The position numbers were made by a program, and so were the translations under genes. From Primula veris (taxonomy: Eukaryota > Streptophyta > Magnoliopsida > Ericales > Primulaceae), in contig OY821747.1 of the NCBI GenBank assembly GCA_963682055.1, positions 19,146,258-19,210,257 on the forward strand: 64,000 nucleotides of DNA, in the 5' to 3' direction. Positions 46,083 through 58,140 of this stretch are shown here, piece after piece. The notes under the pieces are model-generated. The model made no database searches. It saw only the letters and a program-made list of their open reading frames with translations, and was not told where the DNA came from. The first letter of the stretch is position 1. Each line of letters begins with the position of its first letter.

Positions 46083-46784
46083 TAGTGGTGGGTTGTTGCC
46101 AGTGAGTTGTTGTCGGTCTTTTATTTTCTTTTAAGGATCACGTGCTCACGTTGTATCTGTGCGGGGTCCACTGGATATACGGCAACGCGTATGGCCATAC
46201 GTGAAGGTGTTAGCCAGTATATAGATTTCATGAATAATTGATTATATACGTGGATCTAAATAGTGATTCAGGATCTGAGAAGTGATCCGGCACTGTGATT
46301 CTAACTTTATACACATTTGAGTCTTTTTTGTGGAGTCACACTACTTGGCGTTAGTAGTCGATGTTATGGAGTAGTTGGTGGTGGAGAAGTAACAAGGTGA
46401 AACATTATATTGAAGAGCAAATATTATACTTCGTAGTTTTTATAGTATTTTAGCATATACGTTTATGTAGCGAGTTTAGTTGGCGCACCCTTTCCTTTGT
46501 TGTTTTCCCGTTCCTGTTTTATTGTATATTTTATAGGCAACATCCTGGTGACGGGCTTTTAGGCGAGTTGAGTGTTTGAGCAGGTATCGAGGCGAGAACG
46601 GTTTGGTATGTACGAGGTAACAGAGTACTGAAGGCCTAAGTGTGTGTAGTGTTGCGTTTTATATATCAGTTTCTGTGTAATATATGTTAAAACGGTATGA
46701 TTAAAATGATGTGTTTTCTGTTATTATTTTCCTTTCTTTTTCTTAAATCGCGTCCCCGGGTTTCTGTGAATTCGGGGCGTGACA
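46083..46784 (+). repeat. Right LTR of the gypsy-like element
   Basis: From TAGTGGTGGGTTGTTG to ATTCGGGGCGTGACA, paired with 36904-37612. Confidence 0.85.
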
Positions 46785-48830
46785 GAACTCTGGACTAAGC
46801 TTCCTTAGTTTGTGTTTTTGTTGTGGCGTATTTTGTTGGTTAGAGTCAGGGTTGTGATTCCCTTCCACTTGTGTCACAACAGCGAGAGAAGATAAACTGT
46901 TTGCTAAATGAGAGTCTGTTGTTTTGTTCAAACTGTTCTCGTTTATTATCAGTTGATTTGGCATTAGTGGTGCAAGATCTGATAATGACACCCCCCCCCC
47001 CCCCCCCCCCCCCCCCCTCTCCCTTCCCTTGAAACAACATCGAACGGTTCTTTCATTGGCATATCGAAATCGATGCTGTGTAGTGAAGAAGAAGTCGAAT
47101 CGCCACCTGTCAGGAAGATGGGTTAATTTTTGACAGTTTCAGGAGTAAAATGCCATGCATAGTGCAAACCTTTGTTTTGTAGTTGGAAATGTTTAAATAC
47201 ACAAGCCAAACTTCTAACTGAACGAAGAAAAACATGTTGAGTCCGCTCTGACTTGTTAAATGCTAGTGGATAAGCAAATGAACAATCTCACTGGCACAAC
47301 AAATAATGTAAAGTGCTGCAAACTCTTAAGAACTGTACACATTTTTACTTATCACTTTAGTACGCCTTTCAACTGTTTCTCAACATGGTTGAGTTCTAAA
47401 TGTAGCATTTTGGGTTAATTCACGTTTTATCAAATGTAACAGGTAGTAGTCAATATATTCCTGCATAATTTAACAGGTTAATGGCATGTGAGAAAAGTGT
47501 CACTAAACCCATGTGAAACTGTTTGTCGGATTGATCGTCATTCTACCATTAGCTCAGACTAGTAAGTTATGATTATGCTTTGTACCTCGAGTTCGTTAAC
47601 CAATACTGTGTATCAGCTAACCCAAGTATCTTGGCCATAGTTTTGACTTGATTACCATAAAATCATTTTCCAGAAAACAGGTTCTATATAGATAACTGCC
47701 ACAGGTTTTTCATGTACAAATTTGGTACACCAGAGAAATAAAACGCGAAGTAATACTAAGCATTTACAAAAACTAATAACGGAGATGGGAATACTCACTT
47801 GGAAAGCAACTGTTGTTGATCCAGATGTTGGGCCCGACTGACAAGAACTTGTTGTCAACAAATGTCATTGCAACGCTTTCCTCCAACCATGTACCATCAA
47901 AAGCCATAGAGTCGGAAGGATTGACCGTTGCACTGTCATTTCCCCACTTAGTAGTGGTTGCAACTACAAGAGCGGTAAAATTTGAGATTAGACACTTTTT
48001 TTCTAACCAATTTCACTTAATGTAAAATTCGAATAGAATCGCAATCAATCAATACTTTTTGAGAGGGAAATTTTAAATTATTTTGTGAAGATAGTAGTTA
48101 ATTAAGTGGTTGATTTGTAAAATAGATATCAGGGGATTTGTGATGCAGAATGACAACCAGCTTAACGATGACCATAGAAATAGACGAACGGACAGATGAA
48201 TGAAGCATACGAAGAAAAGTAAAAGTGTGTGCCAAGTTGTGAACAAATTAAGAATATGAGTTTTAAGTCTAAATTACAAAAATTCAAAGGCCATCTACGT
48301 AATTTCTAGAAATACTCATTGTAGTAGCGGTATATGTATTAACTTAGTGATGCTTGTTAGAAGTTGGGAGAGTATGAAGAAAAAAAACGTATTTCCTTTA
48401 GTTCTGTTTTCCTGAAGTTTCGTTCTTTAAATTCTGCATCTCAACTTTACCTTTTACTTTCGAGTTGATACATAGTATAAATTTTAGCCCCAAAACAGAC
48501 CAGCTTCGTTCTTCTTTCCTAATTGAGTGAACTGTAAAAGTCAGATCATTACATAAGAGTGATATACAGGCCTGGTGGACGTTTTTCTGAAATGTGAATA
48601 ACATTTTCAGCTTCACCAAAACTTGCCAAATTGCCCCAAATCTGTGCACTTCCGCTGCAGAATCATCGAGGTAGTACTAACCCCATGATAAGAATTATGT
48701 CTTTTTCTTTTATTTGACAAACCCCATTTTTTTGGTAGCAGTGGCATAACTGACCTTATGACATCACAAGGCACATTTGGACAAGGTCTTGCATTTTTGC
48801 GAGTGCTAACTAAGTGATGCTTCAATTGAG
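46785..48830 (-). other. Possible fragments of an unrecognised minus-strand gene
   Basis: Three minus-strand stretches look more protein-like than their surroundings. (a) About 47090-46785: DFDMPMKEPFDVV before a poly-G tract, then SLSDLAPLMPNQLIINENSL and a Gln/Asn-rich tail, cut by the LTR at 46784; an acceptor-like CTACACAG precedes it. (b) 47965-47800: KWGNDSATVNPSDSMAFDGT, WLEESVAMTFVDNKFLSVGP, ending near a possible donor. (c) 48825-48613: KNARPCPNVPCDVIRSVMPL, then LPKKWGLSNKRKRHNSYHGV. None belongs to a family I recognise and no start codon is fixed. They may be exons of one gene truncated by the retroelement, or chance. Confidence 0.3.
46991..47017. repeat. Homopolymer of 27 C
   Basis: An uninterrupted C27 run (G27 on the minus strand) followed by TCTCCC. 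Long C/G homopolymers are rare in AT-rich plant DNA, and the assembled length may be inexact. Confidence 0.95.
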
Positions 48831-48949
48831 TTATACCATCTTATGTATTGTTACAATAGTTGCCCTCTACGGTTATCCCGGTACCATTCACATCGGTTCC
48901 GTAAGCCCATGCTGGGTCGGGCCTATCTCCTTTACCCTTTTTTCATTCC

Positions 48950-49920
48950 AACTACAGTAGTAGTATCTTTTTCGAAGGACAACTATAAGCTGGCATTGTA
49001 ATGATATCAACTTTAATGCCTATCAAAGAAAAAAAAAAAAAGGGTTTCAAATTTAACAATCAACTTTTATTCATTCGGTGATAAGTTATAGGCACGGAAG
49101 GAACTAGGTCATGGTAGTCGGAGCAGACAACCTCCAATTTGCCAAAAATTACTAAAAAACAATTTTTATCTATCTATTTTCTATTTTGATCAAAACTTTC
49201 ATAAAATAGCATTTCCCCCACCCATAATACATTAAAAAAAATATCCATATGGTATGAAAAAAAAATTATATAGAATTTCGATCCCTTCCATTTAGAATTC
49301 CTGGTTCCGTCACTGGTGATAGAAAAATAGAAAGCATAAGAGAAGAAACAGTTTAGAAATAAACATAATATGGCAGTGGCGGAACTAGAATTTGAACGTG
49401 GGTGGAACTGAATTGCATTTTTACTTCTATTTGCAATTATAGGGGGTGCTGAAATGATATAATCGTTAACTTTTAAGCAAAATACATGAAAAATGTTGCA
49501 ATTTTCTCAGTATCGGGATGGTTTAGCCCATTTTAGCCTGTACATAGTTTGGCTTTCTCATGTAACATGGTAAAGGCGAAAATGGGTAATAATATAGAGT
49601 AATTATAAAGATATATAAATATATAGAGAGATCATATGATGTTGCATGCATGTGTGATGTGAGAGAGGTAGACGTTGATGGACCAGATTTGATAATGAGA
49701 TGAGTTTAAATTAATTATAGGGAGTAGTCAAAATATAGAGTAAATGATGGATAAATTAAAATAAGAAAAAAAAAGTGGTACTACGAGGTGGTGTGAGTTG
49801 GTTAAGTAATTGAAATTGGGGGAGCTCTCAGCTCTGCTTCGTCTTCTTTGATAAGTAAAAAAGTAGTAGTAAAAGTTAAACCCTAGCTGATTGGAGTTCA
49901 GACAGAGAGTTTAAACCCCT
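48950..49920. repeat. Copy of the SPH 3'-flank block with two hAT-like insertions
   Basis: Matches 60430-60960 and 58130-58700 (AACTATAAGCTGGCAT; GCCTATCAAAGAAAA; AACAATCAACTTTTATT; AAAAGTTAAACCCTA). Against the paralogues it has two extra segments. About 49086-49313 has ends GGCACGGAAGG and (complement) AGTGACGGAACC, flanks GGTGATAA and GGTGATAG. 49374-49562 starts CAGTGGCGGAACTAG, flanks TAATATGG and TAACATGG. Eight-base flanks fit hAT insertions. Confidence 0.65.
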
Positions 49921-50161
49921 CCCATTGGTCCGTTTGGACCAAAAATCCTATTTTCAAAATAAAAAAATCTAACCAAAAGATGGAATATCTATTTTTTTAT
50001 TATTTTGACTAAAAATTTGAATTTAAAAAAAATAAAAAATCATAGTAACCAAACAGCTATTAAAAAATTTAGATTTTCAAAATATAAAAATCAGTCCAAA
50101 AATCTGATACCAAACACAACCATATGTACCCCTCAAATTGCCATGTTGAATAATAATATAT

Positions 50162-50354
50162 CACTACAAAAAAATACTCAAATAGCGACGGGATTAGTGA
50201 CGGTATTTTTTGTTACGAGCTTATTAGCGACGATTTTTGTGACGGGTTTGTGACAGTTTAGTCAATTTGCGACAGATTTGTGACAGCTTTTTAAATTAGC
50301 GACAGACTTGTGACAGTTTTTGACTCTCACTAAATCAAACATTATTTTGTAGTG
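50162..50354. mobile_element. CACTA-type MITE, copy 1
   Basis: Ends CACTACAAAAAA and TTTTGTAGTG, the CACTA superfamily terminus. Inside are repeats of TAGCGACGG, TTTGTGACAG and TAGTGACGG. The three-base flanks (TAT and GAG) do not match. It is nearly identical, in reverse orientation, to 59449-59630. Confidence 0.8.
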
Positions 50355-51184
50355 GAGAACATACGTACGTACCCAATGAAATTATAATATATTATAAAAG
50401 TCAAAATCTAGATTACTATACTTAGTGTTGAGAGTTCAGACACTGTTTATTTGGATTTAATTACTGTTTTGCGTATTAAACTAACCATATTTTACGGTTT
50501 ACTAACTACAACCGGCAAAAAAATTAATTAATGAAACTTATTGTAATAATTCTGCGATTTTCTACCCTTCCCTCAAAAAATTAACAGAATACAGCCAAGT
50601 CAACACTTATTTTACCAAAATACAATTTTAACCCATACTCCTCATCCCTCTCACACATACTATCTGACAGTATATCTATACCCTTTTATATATATATAAA
50701 TAAATAAAACTATACATATACATACACAACAATGGAGATGACTCTCATCTCCCACGGGCACAATTCGTCTTCTTCATGCGCCCGTAGTCATCACGGCCAC
50801 CTCCGGCTCTGTAGTATACTCTCCGTCACACCATCTCCATTCCAACTCTAATACTCCATACCAAAGACGGCCCGATATCACGAACTGTCTAATGCTCGAA
50901 TTTTGTTTATTGCTCGATAAATACAAATTAAAATAAAAACAAAATTAAATTGTAACTAAACAGTTTTGAACTCATGATCTTCTATCTAAAATATCAAACT
51001 AATCTCCCATTTGATCTATCACAACACATCGTAAACAAATTAGTATTTAATATTTTTATTTTAAGTACTAATTATATTAAAAATATAGTCGGATGTTGCC
51101 CGTAAATTTTTTTCCGAACCAATTGCTAAAGGCTCAAGCCTTACTCGACTTGGGCCTGAGCGGCCCCCTACTCCACACCCATCT

Positions 51185-51220
<36 letters not shown>

Positions 51221-53262
51221 ACTCAAAAAATCTTGAATCTGCCAAATTTTACCTATTTTTTTTAAAAAAATACTCTTATTCTAATTTACTAATTACTAAA
51301 ATTACTTAATACAATTTAAATAAATAAATAAATATTTTTTTCCACACATATCAAATCATCATCATACATGTATTTTTATATTATTATAACAATAAAACAT
51401 TATATTTTTACGAAATTCATCCAATTATTTTTGTAAACTTTTTAAAAATGTTAAATTTATTTGTGTCAGGTCATATTTATGCAATTACGTGTCACACACG
51501 TAACGCGTGGATTACGATTACTAGCATGTATATATCTATATGAATTATATATGTCCAGTTTATGTATATATCAATATATGTGTACTCTCCGTCACACCAT
51601 CTCCATCCCAACTCTAATACTGCACACACATCTCCATATACACATATAAAAAGATAGAATATGTTTATAAATTCGTCATAACCATTCATTTAGTTTATTT
51701 TCAATGTACTAGATTACATTTAACTATTCACCAAAAATACTCAATGGACTAGATTATTTTTAACTACTCACCAAAAATACTCACTTAAAATTAATTGAGA
51801 TATAAACTAAATGAATGGTTATGATAAATTTGTAAATATAGTGTTCTTTTTTATTTGTATATAAATCCTTCACCATATGTGTATATCTATACTAATTATA
51901 TATGTATGTGTGTGTAGTGTCTTGTATGTATGTATTGGGCATCCTATCAAATTAAGCCAAAAGAGTCCTTACACCCCTAAATTTGGACGGAAAATAAATA
52001 GTGATGTCATATTTTCCGTTAATTTAAACCTGAAATTCCGATTTCGCTGTTCAGTTAGAACCGTGGTTATAACTGCAGTTGCAATCACGGTTCTAACCGA
52101 ACTTTAAAGATGAAAATAACTCAGAATAAAAACGTACTTGAAAATAAATTCACACGCACGTTTTTAAACAGAATTCACTCAGAACTTTGGGCTGCGTCTC
52201 TGAGGCACTCGCTCAGATTTATGATACTATTTCAAGCTTACAATATAGGACTCGAGACTTATGGAAACTCACAGACCCTCTATTGATTTTCTCTCTATCA
52301 CTATATTGTTATTACTAAATAGCTATCACTTATAAACAATAATATACCGTCATTGTTACTCTCGTATTTTTTAGCCCACGTGTATTCTCTCTAAGATAAA
52401 TTCTTTATAAGTTTAGAACACGTGATATTTGACAAGCAATTATGAGACTATTTATAAGAATAAAAATCTTTCAAATTTTCGCATTCATTTTCTTTAATTT
52501 TCAAGAATATCGCTGCCCATTGAATGAAGATTTGATCGCCATATTTTACAAGATAATTAGAGATAAGTATTGTTATGATCTCATGCCTATTTTGACTCTA
52601 ACTCTTCTTAGGAAATTCGGCTGACTTAGCTGGTAACAAAGAGTTTTAGTTGACTTTCTTTTAGAAGATAAACTCATTCCAATCTTCAAAATATATTGTC
52701 TATAATTCACATAATTACAGCACAAACAAATCAAATCTGTTAGTACAAGATAGTATATATATTGAAGTAAGAGGTAATATCTTTATTCAAAAAGATTCAC
52801 ACGAAACAATCTTTTTTGATAGATTTATATATGAAACAATATATCTTCTAACATGATTTAAACTTATACTCATCAAATCAATAACTAATCCTTCGTATAA
52901 AATAGAATAATAAAATATTTTATTTAGCAAATTTTAAGAAATAGAACAAATTTTTTCATAAGTTAATATCTTTTTAAAAACAAATCTCACATAGTTTGGA
53001 AAGATAATTAATTTTATTTAATACTCGAATATTCTCAAAACATATATCATATCTATATAAAAACGTGGGAATATATTCTGCATTGATAAAATATTCTACC
53101 AATAAAATAAATACAGAAATACAGATTCTGCAAGAATCTGCATAACAGCAGATTACAACTTGTAACTGTCAGTTGTAACCAGGAATACTAATAACTTTTT
53201 CTGCAAGCATAATACACAAGTATTTTGGCATAATTCAAAAAAAATACTGTGTTTATTTATGT
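50355..53262. other. Intergenic, no gene supported
   Basis: AT-rich DNA with an (AT)n run at 51187-51217. The sequence from TCTCCGTCACACCATC to ACTCTAATAC occurs at 50820 and again at 51585, and the phrase ACTAGATTACATTTAACTA/ACTAGATTATTTTTAACTA is repeated at 51708 and 51747. Short ORFs lack conserved features. Confidence 0.5.
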
Positions 53263-54480
53263 ACCCCTCAAATTAATTGCTGCGTTGAATAATACTATAT
53301 GGGGAACGTTCCACTGTGTAATCATAATAGTATATTTGGAATCTTACAAAAACTCATATGTATTTTTTTACAATTAGATACATATGTCATACAAAATAAT
53401 AAAATATACAAAAAAAATCAAAAAAAAAAATCAAAAAATATTTAAAAAAATTGAAACTTTTTTTAATGAATATCAAACAGTATTATACATGATTGAACAT
53501 GATTAGATATGATTAACCATGATTAGACATAAAAGATTGGAGAGGATTTGACATAATTGGACAGAATTAGACATAAAAGATTGAATATGATTAGACATGA
53601 TCTCACATATTTTTTGTATTAAAAATGTATTCTTTAAAAATTTTGTTTTTAATTTTTAAATATTTTTTTCGATTTTTTTTGGATTTTTTAATGATATATG
53701 TACCTATTTGTAAATAAGTTCACAAAATATATATATATATATATTTTTTTTTAAAGAATCATCAAATTCAAAACAAGCAGGTTTTTTACAAATAAGTTTA
53801 TAAATATATATTAAATTGTCATTTTCTCCAGTATATATATTTGTAAATTAAGGCTTTTCGGAGTTGCAATTATCATGTTAAGTGTTAACATTAGCGTCAA
53901 TGATAATGATGAAATAATTTAGTGTTTATGTTCATCATATATGTTTTTATTCGTTTTATAAACTAAGTATCCTGCCCATATGAGAGAAATTAGGTACGAG
54001 CTAAAAAGAGATATCGCACTATTCATATTGAAAAAACCATGAATTTTTTTATGCTAAAATTTTAATAATTATATCATTTTATCATCCCATAAAAAATATA
54101 AATATTTAATTCAGCCCTATCCATGTTAAAATCGTAGTTCCGCCACCGATCATGCCGAACGCTTTAGGATTGGAACCAATTTGTGTTTCTTTTGTACGTT
54201 TCAAATTGTTTTGCAGACTTTTTATCGATATGAGATTATCTTAATGCGCTATGTAAGACTCGTTATTAAAGAGTCCAATCTTTGGTCGGTAAGGCGGAAG
54301 TTTAGAAAAAAGGTTCTAAAAAAAGGGGTGATCAAATGATGGAATCACTATTTGTATCTTGGCGGGCGTTACTTTTGGTGAAAGTGGGGAATACATCACT
54401 CATAAAAGATATTATTTTTACATATTTAGTGGTTTGATTCATATACCATAAGTCATAAGTAGCGACCAAGCCCACACCAT
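53263..54480. repeat. Paralogue of the 24.5/29.5-kb block, with an AT-rich foldback insertion
   Basis: 53263-53290 and about 53890-54450 match 24453-24862 plus 29502-29525. Between them (about 53320-53880) lies an inverted-repeat segment: TACATATGTC...ACAAAAAAAATCAAAAAAAA near 53380-53430 is mirrored by TTTTTTTGGATTTTTTAATG...ATATGTACC near 53680-53705. Its loop carries CATGATTAGA(C/T)ATGAT repeats. At 54483-54550 a 34-bp unit (GTGATGTGATACGTAGG) is duplicated. Confidence 0.6.
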
Positions 54481-54684
54481 GCGTGATGTGATACGTAGGT
54501 TATTTGATAAATCATGGTGATGTGATACGTAGGTTATTTGATAAATCGTTTAAAAAACTGCAATCAATTAGTCTGATAAAATAATTTGTCAACTAAATAA
54601 TGAGTAATTTCTACATGGGGAAGAGAGCGAAAAGCGAGACCCAAAAGTTATAAAAATATTCATATGTTAAAATTTTTCCATTTA

Positions 54685-55765
54685 GGCTCTGTTTGTTTTG
54701 TTGTAAAATGGGATAAACAAACATTTACGGGTAAAATAGATTTTCCGGGCGATTGGTTTAACGTAAAACATTTTTTTTGGGAAAACTTTTTCCAAATATC
54801 CAGTAAAATTGGGAAAAACGATTACCCCGCAAATAAAGTTGTAAACGGTTTACGGAGCCTCTCTCTGTATTCTTTCTAATACTAATATTATAATTATTAT
54901 TAATTATAGGTCTATTCTTTCAAAATTATTTAATAATTAGTCATATTCTATGTACTAACCAATAAAAAAAGGAAAAAACACGAAAAATTCTAAAAAATAA
55001 CAAAAATGAGAAAAAAATATAACAAAAATTCTAAAAAATAACAAAAATCTAAAAAATAACAAAAAAATGGAAAAAATGAAACAAAAAATTCCGAAAAATC
55101 TAAAAAACTCAAGAAAATTTGAAAAAGCTAAAATCTAATTAACCAATAAAAATATAAATAAATAGAAAAAAATTTAAAAAATAACAAAAAAATGGAAAAA
55201 ATAAAACAAAAAATTCCGAAAAATCTAAAAAACCCAAGAAAATTTGAAAAAGCTAAAAAAGTCAATTATATCTTCTATACTTATAATTTTATGAGTTTAT
55301 ATGTTGAAAAATTATAAGCTATTATAAGTGACGTATATAAAATAAAATATGTGTTTAGCTTAAATTTCTTATACATGTTGACGAAGTTTCTTTCAGAAAA
55401 GTAGACGAACTTTTAGCTTTTTTCCCGTCAAAATAATTGTGATTTTAATCACTAATGTTTTTAAACTTTCACGAACTTATTCATTTTTGTGACTTTTAGT
55501 TAATTTTTGTGACTTTTAGTTAATTTTTGATGTTTTTCATCTTAAAATATTTTGTTTAAAGTATGAACAATGTTTATTTATTTATGCATCGAATTTGTCT
55601 AATTTAAATAACTAATAGATTTTTGAATTTCAATAGAATTTCCATGGGAAACCTTTGACACACCAAACACCCGTAAATAAAATGCAAACAAAAGTTTGCA
55701 CCCTAAAACTTTACCCGAAAAATATTTTCCATCCGTAAATATTTTACTACGAAACAAACAGAGCC
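54685..55765. mobile_element. Tourist-like (PIF/Harbinger) non-autonomous element
   Basis: The left end is GGCTCTGTTTGTTTTGTTGT; the complement of the right end is GGCTCTGTTTGTTTCGTAGT. TTA flanks both (54682-54684 and 55766-55768). The 1081-bp element has no transposase. A block of AACAAAAAxTCTAAAAAATA phrases in its interior is partly duplicated (about 54990-55140 and 55165-55262). Confidence 0.8.
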
Positions 55766-55768
55766 TTA

Positions 55769-56385
55769 AAGTGAAAAGAAAAAAGAGAGATACACGGAGT
55801 GAGTGGGAATAATAGTTATATACAGGGGAGGGGGAACGGTTATTGTGGATGGGAGCTGTTATTTTTATTTTTTATTTTTTATTAATATAATAAATTATCA
55901 ACAAAAATATTAAAAAATATAGTTTTCCCACTGTTTTAAAACTTTGGCGTCTATTTATGTATTCATTTATTAACCACTATGCTACACCTAATTGTGCAGC
56001 AAGAAAAGGAAATGAAATATAAATATAATAACTCATTGACAAATGAGGGTCTAAAAATTATCGGTTTTTGGAGGGATTTAGGCCCGTGTCTCTTGGAGCT
56101 GTGCTCAAAACCGAACCTGGGAACAAACTAAACGGCCACGGTTTTGAAATGTTCTTTTTTGTAATGAAAATAACAGTGTTTGGTGATTGTCTTTTAACCT
56201 AAGCTAAGTTAATCAGTGTTGGACATATCAAGGGTTAAGCCGCAATCATGTATTATATCAACTGATTCAAAACAAGCGAAGCGTCATTTTTGTAATATGA
56301 TTTTTTTAATTACTTGAAAAGTGACAAAACACAGTGAGATTATTAAATATTCAAACTTCCGTTCCATATGAACCAATATCTAACT
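55769..56385. repeat. Start of the second copy of the SPH/phosphatase block
   Basis: 56100-56290 matches 61395-61560 (AACAAACTAAACGGCC; AACAGTGTTTGGTGATTGTC; TTAATCAGTGTTGGACAT). 56290-56385 matches about 61790-61955. To the left, 55769-56090, no feature was seen. Confidence 0.65.
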
Positions 56386-56394
56386 CTTTGTATC

Positions 56395-57463
56395 GAGAAA
56401 CACTATTAAATAGCCGGTGTATCACATAAATTATATGATATGTTGCATCAATTCAATTAATAAATGACATGTGTAAGTATTTCATGAAGGCATCCAATTT
56501 TAAAAAACACGCAATTAATAACCCAATAAATCAGCTCGAGAAGACCACAACCCATGTTAACACTATTTTTAAATATTAAACTTTTGTTTTGTTCTATTCA
56601 TGCACATTATTGTACATTACAATGTTCCATTTTTACTAAAAATATATTTCAATCATATCTTTTAAACTTTAATTAATATTATGTATCAAATTTTTTAATT
56701 AATATTTAATTTTAGAGTTCTCTACTATGGCTTTTTGTTTTTAATTGAGTTTTTATTGTATTTGAAAGTTAACGGACACGACTGTTTAGATTAAAAAATA
56801 CATTTTAATTGATATTTTTTGTTTTTTAATTAATATTTAAATTTAGAATAGTCTAAAGGGTTTTTATTTTATTTTACTTTTGGGTTTTTATTGGGTTGAA
56901 AAGTTAACGAACACAACAATTTCTCGTTTGGATTAAAAATAGTATAATTTAATGAATATTTTTAAATTTTTAAATTTTATTTAAGTTTCGGGTAGTCGGT
57001 TCTTCAAAAAATCAGCCTTAATTGGATTGAAAAGTTAATTATTAGACACCATAATGTAACATTATCTACCTTTTAAATGATTTTAAAAATAGTATGTATT
57101 TTATAAAATAAAATGAAAAAAAACATAAAAATAATATGATGATAATTGTTTTAATCAATGAGAGTAAGAGATGAAAAGTCAAATGTCGTTTACTTGGTTA
57201 GTGGGGCTAGTGCGAATGCATTAATAATAAATGTCAAAGATGGATAGTTGAAATTTTGAATTTGATTAAATAATACAGTAACATGTATTCAAAAACCTAT
57301 TGAATGACTGAAATTATTTGGTCATTTGAAGTACTTTTTCAATCCAATTTATAGACACATACTTGGTATTTTTTATTATATGAAAGGATTTAAGAAGTAC
57401 TTCAATATGACCAAATAATTTCTCATCGAATGGTGATACACCGGGTTTACCGTATTGTTTCAC
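56395..57463. mobile_element. Non-autonomous Mutator-like (MULE) element with 9-bp TSD
   Basis: Exact nine-base repeats CTTTGTATC flank it (56386-56394 and 57464-57472). TIRs of about 31 bp align: GAGAAACACTATTAAATAGC against GTGAAACAATACGGTAAACC, both then reading CCGGTGTATCAC. The paralogous site at 61940-61960 (TCTAACTCTTTGCATCTCC) is uninterrupted. Interior AT-rich, non-coding. Confidence 0.85.
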
Positions 57464-57589
57464 CTTTGTATCCCCTTTCTCCATGCAAGCCTGAAAACAA
57501 ACAAGGAAAAAACAAAACAAAATAACATTACAAAAGAAAAAAAGAATAATAAAAACATGAATCGTTACATGCCGATGTTTAAGATAAAA

Positions 57590-58140
57590 TATACTGTAGG
57601 CTGAGATGTGACTTATCATTCAACCTTTTAATCTGCCAACCTGTTTTCCACGAATGTTGCAACACCAGTAACTGACCAATCTTCTACACACAACTTATTT
57701 GATGCCAAACTGCACCCGAGAAGACCGTCCAGAAGACATTTTATAGGTACCGAATGTGTGAACACGCCAATACACGAAGAAAACACACTAGATCGAGGAT
57801 GAAGGAGGAGGCAATGTATTCATTCCATTAATAAGACCGTTTTGTAAGTGGGGGGTGGTTCTTGAGGTTGACATATATCTCATCATCTGCCTCATGATCA
57901 CCCATCGTGGTCACAATCTGTAGCTTGCTTTTACTGGATTTCTTTTTCAAAAGTCCTTGTCATTGGTGCCTTTGAACTAAATCCCATTGGGGAATCAAGT
58001 TTGATTAATGGTGTGAAAATTCGTGGTTATCGTTATGAGAGGGAGGAGAAAAATCAGATCTAAATCTTTCAGGGTAGTCTAAGAAGAAGACTCGTTTAAG
58101 AATTGGACCATTCTGAATTCCACTTGTCTCAGATATGTCT
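57590..58140 (-). pseudogene. Phosphoglycerate-mutase-like (histidine phosphatase) pseudogene
   Basis: The segment matches the last exon of the gene at 62171-62860 at high identity (minus reading: CIGVFTHSVPIKCLL, then a frameshift, HSWKTGWQIKRLND). It has several small indels, for example extra bases at about 57870 and 57790 and in the LQHSWKT region (an inserted G near 57687), so the frame is lost. The N-terminal half of the exon, including HWEGGLRSEIYTP, is missing: homology stops at about 58133, where SPH 3'-flank sequence begins. Confidence 0.8.

Larger units (their letters stand above)
36904..46784 (+). mobile_element. Gypsy-like LTR element lacking pol (LARD-like), with nested elements
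   Basis: LTRs 36904-37612 and 46083-46784 are highly similar. A primer-site-like sequence TGATATCAGAGTGAACCTGG follows the left LTR. A short arginine/glycine-rich remnant near 37765-37830 resembles a gypsy gag start. No pol domain of its own is visible. The interior contains an ADP/ATP carrier fragment, a decayed copia element on the minus strand and the Cassandra array. No matching target duplication was found, and the LTRs begin with TAGTGG rather than TG, so the left ends may be truncated or recombined. Confidence 0.6.

Noticed and set aside
57314..57619. 101-aa minus-strand ORF resembling a last exon (ACMEKGDTKVKQYGKP...)
   Set aside because: It runs across the right end and TSD of the MULE at 56395-57463; the paralogous region without the insertion has no such ORF.
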